Origin: Butyrivibrio sp. AE3009
Lineage (GTDB): Bacteria; Bacillota; Clostridia; Lachnospirales; Lachnospiraceae
Assembly (NCBI RefSeq): GCF_000420845.1
Contig: NZ_ATVS01000014.1
Span: 32,927-96,926, forward strand
Direction: 5' to 3'
Length of the DNA: 64,000 nucleotides
Shown piece after piece: positions 1-7,956 of this stretch. Positions within the stretch are counted from its first letter, which is position 1. The number at the start of each line of letters is the position of its first letter. The notes below the pieces were generated by a model that was given only the letters and a program-made list of their open reading frames with translations, made no database searches and was not told the DNA's origin. The translations under genes and the position numbers were made by a program.

Positions 1-2023
1 ATTTGGCTTCAATAAGTCTTGTCTTATCCTCTTCCTGCATCTTGATGACATTGACGCAGTCTCTTCTGTGTATTGAAACGCCTCGTCCTCTGGTAACAAA
101 TCCGCAGATTTCATCACCGGGTACGGGATTACAACACTTAGAGAAACGAACCGCAACGTCATGTACACCTTTAACGATAATGGCGTTATCATGGCCGGAT
201 ATCTGAGGTGTTACATTGGACTCCGCAACTGCAGCAAGAACCTCTTCATCCGTAATATTACGCTTGTGCTCTTTCTCTCCAAGCTCAAGCATTTTGTTGA
301 TGATCTGGCCTTCCTTGAGTCCTCCGTGTCCGACTGCTGCAAGTACAGCATTCCAATCATGGAATCCGTATTTCTTGATAACAATGTTCTGAATCTCAGG
401 TTTGGAAATAGCAAAAAGATCTATTCCCTTACTTCTGCAATATTCAATAAGAAGATCTCGTCCCTTTGAGATGTTCTCTTCCTTAAATTCATTTCTGAAC
501 CACTGATTGATCTTGTTCTTGGTAGAAGAAGCCTTGGCAATAGCGAGCCAGTCTCGGCTTGGTCCCCTTGAATTCTGGCTGGTGATGATCTCAATTCTGT
601 CGCCGTTCTGAATCTTATAATCAATGGGAACCAGCTTGCCATTGACCTTGGCGCCTATCATCTTGTTACCTACTGCGCTGTGAACACTGTAAGCAAAATC
701 AATAGGTGTAGAGCCTGCAGGCAGATTCTTAACTTCTCCCGTAGGTGTAAAGCAATATACATCCTCAGAGAACAGGTTAAGATCGGACTTAAGCAGAGTC
801 ATGAACTCCTGGTTATCCGACATGTCCTGTTGCCACTCAAGAATCTGGCGAAGCCATATGAGCTTCTCTTCCTCACCGTTCTCAGCCTTCTTGCCATCGG
901 AGGTCTCTTTGTATTTCCAATGGGCTGCGATACCGTATTCAGCAGCTCTGTGCATATCATAGGTACGAATCTGGATTTCAAAAGGCTGACCGGTCTGTCC
1001 AATCAGTGTTGTGTGAAGAGACTGATACATATTGGGCTTGGGCATGGCGATGTAATCCTTGAATCTACCCGGTATAGGTTTGTACATCTCATGGATAACG
1101 CCAAGAGCCGCATAGCAATCCTTGACAGTCTCAACAATAATTCTTATAGCAAAAAGATCATATATCTGATCAAGAGTCTTGTTCTGATTGCGCATCTTTT
1201 TGTAGATGCTGAAGAAATGCTTGACTCTTCCGTTGACTTCTCCGATGATTCCGGCATCCTTGATAGCATCGCGAACGCTCTTACAGATTTCTTCAACATA
1301 TCTTTCTCTCTCACTCTTGCGCTGTGCAACCTTGTCAACCAGCTCATAGTAAACATCCGGTTTAAGATACTTGAGTGAAAGATCGTCAAGCTCAACCTTG
1401 ATCCTGCTGATACCGAGTCTTGAAGCAATAGGTGAATAAATATCTATTGTTTCCTGAGCAATTCTCTGCTGTTTCTCGGGAGGCATATGATTAAGAGTCC
1501 TCATATTGTGAAGTCTGTCCGCAAGTTTGATGAGGATAACTCTTATATCCTTAGCCATAGCAAGGAACATCTTGCGCAGGTTCTGAGCCTGCATATCGAT
1601 CTGTTCCTGTGTTTTGTTAGTATTGTCCGGCGAATCAGATGACAGCTGTAAAGCAGTCAGTTTGGTTACACCGTCAACCAAAAGGGCAACATCGGCACCG
1701 AATTCTTTTTCAATTTCTTCTTTAGTAAGAATGGTGTCTTCAACGACATCATGAAGAAGCCCTGCAGCGATAGTCTCTTTGTCCATCTCCAGGTCAGCAA
1801 GGATAATGGCAACACAAAGAGGGTGAATGATATATGGTTCACCCGATTTGCGTCTCTGGTCCTTGTGAGCGTCATCTGCCAGCTGATATGCCTTCTCAAT
1901 GAGTGAGATATCATCAGAAGGGTGATATTTTCTCACCCTCTGAATTAGTCCCTCATACAGCACGTCAGGGCTCTGAAACTCCTTAATGGCCTCAATTTTT
2001 CCGTCGTCAAAATGCTGCGCCAT
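1..2023 (-). CDS. rel: Bifunctional (p)ppGpp synthetase/hydrolase (Rel/SpoT), 3' end outside window
   Basis: Makes and degrades the stringent-response alarmone (p)ppGpp. The frame is open from an ATG at 2023 to the window edge: 674 codons, so only the C-terminal ACT part of a roughly 760-residue protein is missing. In order: an HD hydrolase domain with LLHDVVEDT (H91-D92), a synthetase domain with GRFKDYIAMPKPN (RFKD at 320-323) and YQSLHTTL, a TGS domain, and a zinc-finger-like segment with KCCNPVPGDE (C630, C631). The RxKD motif, in place of RelA's ExDD, and the intact HD pair point to a bifunctional enzyme. The ATG lies 5 bases after the apt stop and its AAGGGAAG ribosome site sits in the end of apt, so the two genes form an operon, as is common in Firmicutes. 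Confidence 0.95.
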   Translation of the reverse strand, partial: MAQHFDDGKIEAIKEFQSPDVLYEGLIQRVRKYHPSDDISLIEKAYQLADDAHKDQRRKSGEPYIIHPLCVAIILADLEMDKETIAAGLLHDVVEDTILTKEEIEKEFGADVALLVDGVTKLTALQLSSDSPDNTNKTQEQIDMQAQNLRKMFLAMAKDIRVILIKLADRLHNMRTLNHMPPEKQQRIAQETIDIYSPIASRLGISRIKVELDDLSLKYLKPDVYYELVDKVAQRKSERERYVEEICKSVRDAIKDAGIIGEVNGRVKHFFSIYKKMRNQNKTLDQIYDLFAIRIIVETVKDCYAALGVIHEMYKPIPGRFKDYIAMPKPNMYQSLHTTLIGQTGQPFEIQIRTYDMHRAAEYGIAAHWKYKETSDGKKAENGEEEKLIWLRQILEWQQDMSDNQEFMTLLKSDLNLFSEDVYCFTPTGEVKNLPAGSTPIDFAYSVHSAVGNKMIGAKVNGKLVPIDYKIQNGDRIEIITSQNSRGPSRDWLAIAKASSTKNKINQWFRNEFKEENISKGRDLLIEYCRSKGIDLFAISKPEIQNIVIKKYGFHDWNAVLAAVGHGGLKEGQIINKMLELGEKEHKRNITDEEVLAAVAESNVTPQISGHDNAIIVKGVHDVAVRFSKCCNPVPGDEICGFVTRGRGVSIHRRDCVNVIKMQEEDKTRLIEAK

Positions 2024-2028
2024 TAAAA

Positions 2029-2559
2029 TTACTTCCCTTCGTAGCTGATAGCTGCATCAAGTCTGTAGTCCTTAAGTCTTTCTCTTCCGTTGAGGCCCTT
2101 AAGCTCCATAAGTACAAGGATTCCGGCAACCTCACCGCCAAGTCTCTCAACGAGCTTGATCATAGCTTCGATAGTTCCGCCTGTAGCCATAAGGTCATCT
2201 ACAAGAAGAACCTTCTGTCCGGGCTTGATTGAATCCTTGTGAAGCTCAAGAACAGCCTTGCCATACTCAAGATCATATTCAACCTCGATAGTATCGCAGG
2301 GGAGCTTGCCTTTCTTACGAACAGGCACAAGAGCCTTGCCTCTGTTGTATGCTATAGGTGCGCTGAAGATAAAGCCTCTTGACTCAGCACCAAGTACAAC
2401 ATCAAAATCAAGGTCTTTTACAAGATTCTGCATCTCATCTATAGCAAGCTTAAACCCGTCAGGATCCTGTAAAACAGAAGTGATATCCCTGAACATAATG
2501 CCCTCTTCAGGGAAATTGGGTATCGTTCTTACGTAATCTTCTAATTTTTTCATCGTCAT
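2029..2559 (-). CDS. apt: Adenine phosphoribosyltransferase
   Basis: Cytoplasmic purine salvage: adenine plus PRPP gives AMP and pyrophosphate. The 176 residues are full length for the family. The PRPP-binding loop VLLVDDLMATGGT is at about 117-129, and the N-terminal VRTIPNFPEEGIMFRDIT segment is typical of Apt. Two ATGs lie close together (residues 1 and 3) behind AGGAGAGGAA, so the exact start is uncertain by two codons. It is first in an operon with rel. Confidence 0.96.
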   Translation of the reverse strand: MTMKKLEDYVRTIPNFPEEGIMFRDITSVLQDPDGFKLAIDEMQNLVKDLDFDVVLGAESRGFIFSAPIAYNRGKALVPVRKKGKLPCDTIEVEYDLEYGKAVLELHKDSIKPGQKVLLVDDLMATGGTIEAMIKLVERLGGEVAGILVLMELKGLNGRERLKDYRLDAAISYEGK

Positions 2560-2591
2560 TTCCTCTCCTAATCAAAAAACTTTGACATTTT

Positions 2592-2597
2592 ATTATA
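2592..2597 (-). promoter_or_regulatory. Likely apt-rel promoter, extended -10
   Basis: On the minus strand the sequence reads TGCTATAAT, a perfect -10 with the TGN extension, about 35 bases upstream of the apt start. The -35 (TTAGTA, 18-bp spacer) is weak, as expected for an extended -10 promoter. Confidence 0.5.
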
Positions 2598-2649
2598 GCA
2601 TAAATTGTAGAAATATACTAATTTCTAAGAAATCTAAGTTTTAAAAGCC

Positions 2650-2678
2650 TTGAAAAAGGGTTTTAGAAAATGTATAAT
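2650..2678 (+). promoter_or_regulatory. tRNA-Thr promoter
   Basis: TTGAAA at 2650-2655 and TATAAT at 2673-2678 are separated by exactly 17 bases. The -10 is preceded by TG. It lies about 37 bases before the tRNA gene. Confidence 0.65.
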
Positions 2679-2714
2679 CTAATTTGTGCTTGATTTAAGC
2701 ACAATTTAACAACT

Positions 2715-2787
2715 GCTGGAATAGCGCAGTCGGTAGCGCAACTGATTCGTAATCAGTAGGTCGAGGGTTCAAGTCCCTTTTCCAGCT
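2715..2787 (+). tRNA. tRNA-Thr (anticodon CGT)
   Basis: A full cloverleaf can be drawn. The acceptor stem GCTGGAA/TTCCAGC is perfect, the D arm has the AGTCGGTAG loop, and the anticodon stem ACTGA/TCAGT closes the loop TTCGTAA with anticodon CGT, reading ACG. The T arm is GAGGG-TTCAAGT-CCCTT. The 3' CCA is not encoded (the discriminator T is followed by CGT), so it must be added after transcription. Confidence 0.95.
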
Positions 2788-2791
2788 CGTC

Positions 2792-2826
2792 AAAAGCCGG
2801 TAGCAAATTTATTGCTTCCGGCTTTT
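2792..2826. terminator. Bidirectional terminator shared by tRNA-Thr and the GlgB-like gene
   Basis: The arms AAAAGCCGGTAGCAA and TTGCTTCCGGCTTTT pair with one mismatch around a 5-base loop. T-runs flank the stem on both strands. It sits between the convergent tRNA gene (plus) and the GlgB-like gene (minus, stop at 2843). Confidence 0.85.
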
Positions 2827-2842
2827 GTTATTTCATTCGATA

Positions 2843-5350
2843 TTATTTACTTTTCTTATCGGTCGAAGATTTTCTGCCGGTAGTCTTCTTCTGTGATGTC
2901 TTGTTAGCAGATGTCTTCTTTGCAGCTGTTTTTTTAGCAGCAGGTTTTTTGGCAGCAGGAGTAATGCTCTTTACCGCTTCCTCTGTAACGATACTGAAGA
3001 TTCTCTCTTCTTCAATCTTCTCGTACTTGGCTTCGATAGCCTTCTCCTGCTCTGCAAGTTCTCTCTCATATTTAAGTCTGAGTTCTTCGAGAAGTCTTGC
3101 CTGTTCCTCGTCTCTTCTCTCCTGAAGAGCTCTGAGGCTCTCCTGGCGCTCAGCTTCTTTCTTGATCTCTTCCTCTTCCTTGATGGCGCGGATCTTCTTC
3201 TCCTGCTCTGTGTAAGGAACATAGTTAAAGATAGAGATTGAAGCGGGAGCAAGCTTAATGGAAATAGAATAATCCCTTCCGTCAACCTGCTTTCTCTTAG
3301 CTTCCATGCGACCTTCGTTAAGAATTCCGGTGCCGCCGAAGCTAATATTGTCTGAGTTAAATATCTCTGTATAACGGCCGTCTACAGGAACACCAATTTC
3401 GAAGTCTCTCTCAACGCCCGCCATATTTGCAACCACAAGAAGAGTCTCCTTGTCGCTGTCGCTCTTTCTTACAAAAGAAAGCATACATTCATTGGAAGCA
3501 AGGTCGTTTATCCACTCAAATCCGCTATCAGAGCTGTCAAGCTGATGAAGTGCATCATGCTTGAAATACAGTTCGTTAAGTGTCTTAAGAAGATTCTCAA
3601 CAAATACAGCCTGATCAATAGTAAGGGCATCAGGTTCCATATACAGGTGTTTTCTTCCGGGATGAACCATCATAAAGCTAAGTGCCAGTCTCAAGTTAGC
3701 CATCTTCTGTGAAGAATCACCGGGCATAAGATAGTACAAGCCCTCAAGTCCTTTTTCAAGGTTCTCATGAGTAAAGGCAAGTATAAATCTCTCTGTATAG
3801 CTGTAAATAAGGCTGAAAGTAACCTCGTCATGATGCCCCGACCTAAACAAAGGATCATTTTGCATATAGTCAAGGAAATCATGGGTCCAGCCGTTGTTCC
3901 ATTTATAATCAAAGCCAAGACCGCCATCATCAACGCTGTCAGTAACCTGAGGCCAGCAAGCAGTCTCTTTAGTAATTACGAGAACACCGGGTTCATCCTT
4001 GTGGATAATGGTGTTGAGCTGCTTGAGGAATTCAAGAGCCTCAAGATTCTCATTACCGCCGTAGATATTAGGCATCCACTCACCGGGCTTCCTGTCGTAG
4101 TCGAGATAGAGAATTCTGGACACATCAGAAGTTCTGAGTCCATCAATGTGGAATTTCTCAATCCAGTACAGGGCATTGGAAATAAGGAAATTGGTAACTT
4201 CCTTCCTGCCATAATCAAAGATCAGATCCCCGGACTTGGGATGAATACCGATTCTGGGATCAGAATACTCATAAAGCGTTCTTCCGTCAAAATCAGAAAG
4301 GCCGCAGGAAGCCTTGGGGAAGAATGTAGGAACCCAGTCAAGGATTACTCTTATGCCATTCTGATGCATCGTATCAACAAACTTCATGAACTCTTCATGA
4401 GTTCCACTGCTCTCATCCAGTGCAAAAAAATCAAGAATATGATAGAAATGCCCGGGAACATGCTTCATTACAGGCATAAGCTCAACTGTATTAAAGCCGT
4501 GGTTCTGTACATATTCGAGAACATCGCCAGTAACTTCATCCATGCTGCTCTTTTTGCCATGTCTTCCGGCAAAGGCCTCAAGAGAAATCTCACAGATTGA
4601 AAGAGGATCCTCATCCACATTAAACTTCCTTCTTGCAGCCATCCACCTGTCATCGTTCCATGCAATTGACTTAACATTCTTGATAACGGAAATAACACCG
4701 TTCTCGCCTTTGGACTCAACAGCATATGGATCAGGCCTCTTCATTACAAGGCCGGATCTTGTCTTGATTTCAAACTGATAGCCGTCATTTTCCTTTGCAC
4801 CGGGAATAAAGATCTCGAAAACTCCAATAGGATCAAGTCTGTGCATCTGGCACACTCTTCCGTCCCAATCATTGAAGTCGCCGATAACACTGACTCTGGC
4901 AGCTGAAGGTGCCCATACAGCAAAAGATGTGCCCTCAACGCCGTTTCTCTTCATAGGATGAGCTCCCAATTTTTCAAAGATATGATAGTGAATACCACTT
5001 CCGAGTTTGATGAAATCCTCTCTGTCCATAAGAGGCCCAAAGGCATAAGGGTCATCCTTCTTTTCCTGTCTGCCGTCGGGATATTCGATGATAAGTTTGT
5101 ATTTCAATTTATCAACATAAGGAATAATAGTGGCAAAAAAACCTGCTTCATCCGCCAGTTCCATTTCAAAGGTCTTCTTCTGGTTCTCAATATAAACGCT
5201 TACTTTCTGCGCATCAGGATAAAATGCCTGAATAAGATAGCTGTTCCCCACTTTATGAGCACCAAGTATTCTGTGTGGATTGTCCCCATCTGAATAAATG
5301 ATCTCCTCTATCTCAGGCCAGTTCATCATCTTGTAAAGTTTATTATTCAC
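2843..5350 (-). CDS. GlgB-family protein with degenerate active site (probable pseudoenzyme)
   Basis: The protein follows the glycogen branching enzyme fold: two N-terminal beta-sandwich (CBM48-type) parts (about 1-240), then a GH13 barrel (about 245-600) with recognisable GlgB stretches such as GEWMPN-YGGNENLEA and GGLGFDYKWN. The catalytic motifs are broken. DGLRVDA reads DGLRTSD, so the nucleophile Asp is S408. The acid/base Glu of AEEST is K461 in TKETA. HDEV reads HENL (E529), and DWVPGHF reads DWVPTFF. Only D338 of region I remains. After the barrel come a charged coiled coil (about 715-785) and a lysine/alanine/threonine tail (796-835) like histone H1 or HU tails. The start is GTG behind GGAGGGG, 8 bases away. 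The family's reaction is alpha-1,6 branching of glycogen; I infer this copy cannot do it and may bind glucan or act as a scaffold. Confidence 0.85.
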   Translation of the reverse strand: MNNKLYKMMNWPEIEEIIYSDGDNPHRILGAHKVGNSYLIQAFYPDAQKVSVYIENQKKTFEMELADEAGFFATIIPYVDKLKYKLIIEYPDGRQEKKDDPYAFGPLMDREDFIKLGSGIHYHIFEKLGAHPMKRNGVEGTSFAVWAPSAARVSVIGDFNDWDGRVCQMHRLDPIGVFEIFIPGAKENDGYQFEIKTRSGLVMKRPDPYAVESKGENGVISVIKNVKSIAWNDDRWMAARRKFNVDEDPLSICEISLEAFAGRHGKKSSMDEVTGDVLEYVQNHGFNTVELMPVMKHVPGHFYHILDFFALDESSGTHEEFMKFVDTMHQNGIRVILDWVPTFFPKASCGLSDFDGRTLYEYSDPRIGIHPKSGDLIFDYGRKEVTNFLISNALYWIEKFHIDGLRTSDVSRILYLDYDRKPGEWMPNIYGGNENLEALEFLKQLNTIIHKDEPGVLVITKETACWPQVTDSVDDGGLGFDYKWNNGWTHDFLDYMQNDPLFRSGHHDEVTFSLIYSYTERFILAFTHENLEKGLEGLYYLMPGDSSQKMANLRLALSFMMVHPGRKHLYMEPDALTIDQAVFVENLLKTLNELYFKHDALHQLDSSDSGFEWINDLASNECMLSFVRKSDSDKETLLVVANMAGVERDFEIGVPVDGRYTEIFNSDNISFGGTGILNEGRMEAKRKQVDGRDYSISIKLAPASISIFNYVPYTEQEKKIRAIKEEEEIKKEAERQESLRALQERRDEEQARLLEELRLKYERELAEQEKAIEAKYEKIEEERIFSIVTEEAVKSITPAAKKPAAKKTAAKKTSANKTSQKKTTGRKSSTDKKSK

Positions 5351-5387
5351 TTATTTCCCCTCCGAATTATTAAAAATTTGTCTATTG

Positions 5388-5401
5388 ACTGATTAGTCAG
5401 T
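5388..5401. promoter_or_regulatory. Candidate TetR-type operator upstream of the GlgB-like gene
   Basis: The perfect inverted repeat ACTGA-TTAG-TCAGT lies 38-51 bases upstream of the GTG start of the GlgB-like gene. On the minus strand TTGAAT lies just before it, so the palindrome would fall in the spacer of a weak promoter. Short dyads of this kind are common TetR-family sites, but no such regulator is encoded nearby. Confidence 0.35.
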
Positions 5402-5419
5402 ACACTATTCAAATTCACA

Positions 5420-6670
5420 CTAAATTGTACCACAAATATCGTGTATAAATAACCCGCTAAGAAGCTTGGGCTCAAACCAGGTTGATTTAGGAGGCATCAG
5501 CCTTCCCGCATCAGCTACTGCAAAGAGTTCTCCAATTGATGTTGGATGCATTGAAAAAGCAAGCTTCATATCCTTGTGGCATCTGTTCTCAAGCTCACCA
5601 AGCCCTCTGATTCCACCTACGAAATCAATTCTCTTATCAGTTCTGGGATCCCCTATACCCAGAATAGGTGACAATACTTCATTCTGAAGAACGGAAACAT
5701 CCAGACCTTCAACCGCATCATCGGGAACGATCTCCTTATGGATTGCAAGCCTGTACCACTTATCTTCAAGAAAAAGTCCAAATTCGCCCTTATTTTCAGG
5801 ATGAACCTGCTCTTTTTCCTCTGTAATATCGAATTTCTCAGAGAGCTTATCCATGAATTCGCTTGCAGTCAGCCCATTCAGATCCTTAACCACTCTGTTA
5901 TAATCCATGATCATAAGATCACTGTCCGGGAAAAGAACGGAAAGGAAGTATTCAGACTTAAGCTTACCTCTTACCTTGCCCTCGTTTTCTTCTCTTTTCT
6001 TAAGGCCAACCTTCACCGCGGAAGCGCATCTGTGATGACCATCGGCTATATAGACAGAATCAATTGTCACAAATACGCGGCAGATTGTCTCTGTTTCCTC
6101 AAGATCATCGATAACCCATACTCTGTTGAGCACTCCGTCCTCAGATGTGAAATCATAGACGGGGGTATCCACCTCTTTTACCCTGGACACCAGCTCAGAA
6201 AGAAGTCTGTTCTCTCTGTAGCATAGGAAAATAGGCCCGGTCTGAGCCTCGCAGTTATATACGTGTTTGATTCTGTCCTCTTCCTTATCTGCCCTGGTGT
6301 TCTCATGTTTCTTGATAACGCCCTTAAGATAATCTTCTATGGAAGCGCAGGCAACAATTCCGGTCTGCGTCCTGCCATTCATTGTCTGTTCATATATATA
6401 GTAGCAGGGCTTCTCATCCTGAATGAAGTCGCCCTTTTCTATTTTCTCCCAGAGCATATCATGCGCCTTCTGATACACTTCAGGAGCATACATATCATGA
6501 TCCGGTTCAAACTGAGTCTCAGGCCTGTCGATAGCCAGGAAAGATTCAGGTTCTTTCTGCACCTTCTCATATGCTTCCTGTCTGTTAAAAACATCATATG
6601 GCAAAGAAGCTATAGTCTGAGCCTTCTCCCCGCAAGGCCTGTAAGCTTTAAATGGTTTGATATCAGCCAC
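5420..6670 (-). CDS. DUF1015 family protein
   Basis: The sequence begins with the usual MADIKPFKAYRP, continues with SLPYDVFNRQEA, and has the conserved YIADGHHRCASA motif in the middle; all are typical of DUF1015, a family of about 410-430 residues without an assigned enzyme activity. I place the start at the GTG at 6670 because GGAGG stands 10 bases upstream and this gives the family's normal N-terminus. An upstream GTG at 6739 would add 23 unrelated residues. It follows serC and serA, and I infer a link to serine or one-carbon metabolism from that position alone. An extended -10 (TGCTATAAT, 6746-6751) just upstream suggests it may also have its own promoter. Confidence 0.85.
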   Translation of the reverse strand: MADIKPFKAYRPCGEKAQTIASLPYDVFNRQEAYEKVQKEPESFLAIDRPETQFEPDHDMYAPEVYQKAHDMLWEKIEKGDFIQDEKPCYYIYEQTMNGRTQTGIVACASIEDYLKGVIKKHENTRADKEEDRIKHVYNCEAQTGPIFLCYRENRLLSELVSRVKEVDTPVYDFTSEDGVLNRVWVIDDLEETETICRVFVTIDSVYIADGHHRCASAVKVGLKKREENEGKVRGKLKSEYFLSVLFPDSDLMIMDYNRVVKDLNGLTASEFMDKLSEKFDITEEKEQVHPENKGEFGLFLEDKWYRLAIHKEIVPDDAVEGLDVSVLQNEVLSPILGIGDPRTDKRIDFVGGIRGLGELENRCHKDMKLAFSMHPTSIGELFAVADAGRLMPPKSTWFEPKLLSGLFIHDICGTI

Positions 6671-6745
6671 TTTTTTCTTTCCTCCGTTCTTAGAAAATAA
6701 TCGGGCAGGAACGCTAAGCACGTCGGCAGCCGTTCCCACCCGAAT

Positions 6746-6751
6746 ATTATA
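6746..6751 (-). promoter_or_regulatory. Possible internal promoter for the DUF1015 gene
   Basis: Minus-strand TGCTATAAT lies between the serA stop and the DUF1015 gene. The -35 (ACGTAT) is poor. The -10 overlaps a short palindrome, GCATTTATGC. Confidence 0.35.
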
Positions 6752-6766
6752 GCATAAATGCTGTAT

Positions 6767-7936
6767 TTATACGTCTTTTCTAACGATTCTGACTCTTATA
6801 ACGTCATCAATCTTTTCCATTTTGCTTACAAGAGCATCCTCGATCTCGTCCTCAAGATCAATAAGAGTATAAGCATAGTCGCCTCTGGACTTATTGGTCA
6901 TATCAGAGATATTGTATCCTGCATCACCAAGAAGTGTTGAGAACTGACTGATCATGTTAGCAACATTCTTATGGATAATCGCAAGACGAGGGCCATGGCA
7001 AACGCCCATGTCGCAGTTAGGAAGATTAACTGAGTTGCTGATGTTGCCGTTCTCAAGGTAGTCTTTGAGCTCAAGGACAGCCTTAACTGCGCAGTTATCT
7101 TCTGACTCCTCTGTAGAAGCTCCAAGGTGCGGAATAACGATACATCCGTCATGACCTGCAGTTGTAGGGTTCGGGAAGTCAGTTACATACTTGCGGATCT
7201 TGCCTGAATTAATACCCGCAAGAATATCAACCTCATTGCAAAGGATGTCTCTTGCCAGGTTAAGTATGATAACGCCCTTCTTCATCTTAGCAATAGCATC
7301 TGCATTAATCATACCCTTGGTTGAATCAAGAGCAGGTACATGGATTGTGATGATATCACATTTGGAGTAAATGTCATCTACATTTGTTACATGCTTAACA
7401 TCAGATGAAAGTCTCCATGCAGCGTCAATTGAAAGATATGGATCGTATCCGTATACTTCCATTCCCAGCTGTCTTGCAGCATTGGCAACTCTTACACCGA
7501 TAGCTCCAAGGCCGATGATTCCGAGCTTCTTGCCTAAAATCTCAGTTCCCGCAAATTTCTTTTTGGACTTCTCGGTGAGTTTGGCGATGTCAGGATCACC
7601 TGCGTTTGCCTTAACCCACTCTGTTCCGCCGATGATGTCTCTGGATGCTATGAGCATTGCTGCGAGAACCATCTCTTTAACACCATTTGCATTTGCTCCG
7701 GGTGTATTGAAGACAACGATACCCTTCTGAGCACATCTCTCTAAAGGAATATTGTTAACGCCTGCGCCGGCTCTTGCAACAGCAAGAAGAGTATCTGAAA
7801 ACTCCATCTCAAGCATATTGGCGCTTCTTACAAGAATACCTTCTGCTTCATCTACACTGTCTACAGCCTGATACTGATCTGTGAAATTATTAAGACCGAT
7901 CTTAGCGATGGGATTTAAACATTTATACTTGTACAA
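6767..7936 (-). CDS. serA: D-3-phosphoglycerate dehydrogenase
   Basis: First step of serine synthesis: 3-phosphoglycerate plus NAD+ to 3-phosphohydroxypyruvate. The NAD-binding fold has GLGAIG at 142-147. The catalytic Arg is in NLARD (R229) and the His in PHLGAST (H270). A short ACT-like regulatory domain follows (about 320-389), giving 389 residues. The segment that normally holds the active-site Glu reads VTDFPNPTT, without an obvious Glu; I have the impression this is usual for the clostridial subgroup but cannot check it. The start is TTG behind GGAGG (8-base spacing), which gives the expected MYKYKCLNPIA N-terminus. It lies 20 bases after serC in one operon. Confidence 0.95.
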   Translation of the reverse strand: MYKYKCLNPIAKIGLNNFTDQYQAVDSVDEAEGILVRSANMLEMEFSDTLLAVARAGAGVNNIPLERCAQKGIVVFNTPGANANGVKEMVLAAMLIASRDIIGGTEWVKANAGDPDIAKLTEKSKKKFAGTEILGKKLGIIGLGAIGVRVANAARQLGMEVYGYDPYLSIDAAWRLSSDVKHVTNVDDIYSKCDIITIHVPALDSTKGMINADAIAKMKKGVIILNLARDILCNEVDILAGINSGKIRKYVTDFPNPTTAGHDGCIVIPHLGASTEESEDNCAVKAVLELKDYLENGNISNSVNLPNCDMGVCHGPRLAIIHKNVANMISQFSTLLGDAGYNISDMTNKSRGDYAYTLIDLEDEIEDALVSKMEKIDDVIRVRIVRKDV

Positions 7937-7956
7937 GTCTCTGTCCTCCGATTCTA

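Noticed and set aside
3767..4600. A 277-codon open frame on the plus strand
   Set aside because: It lies inside the GlgB-like gene in antisense, shows low-complexity composition and no motifs.
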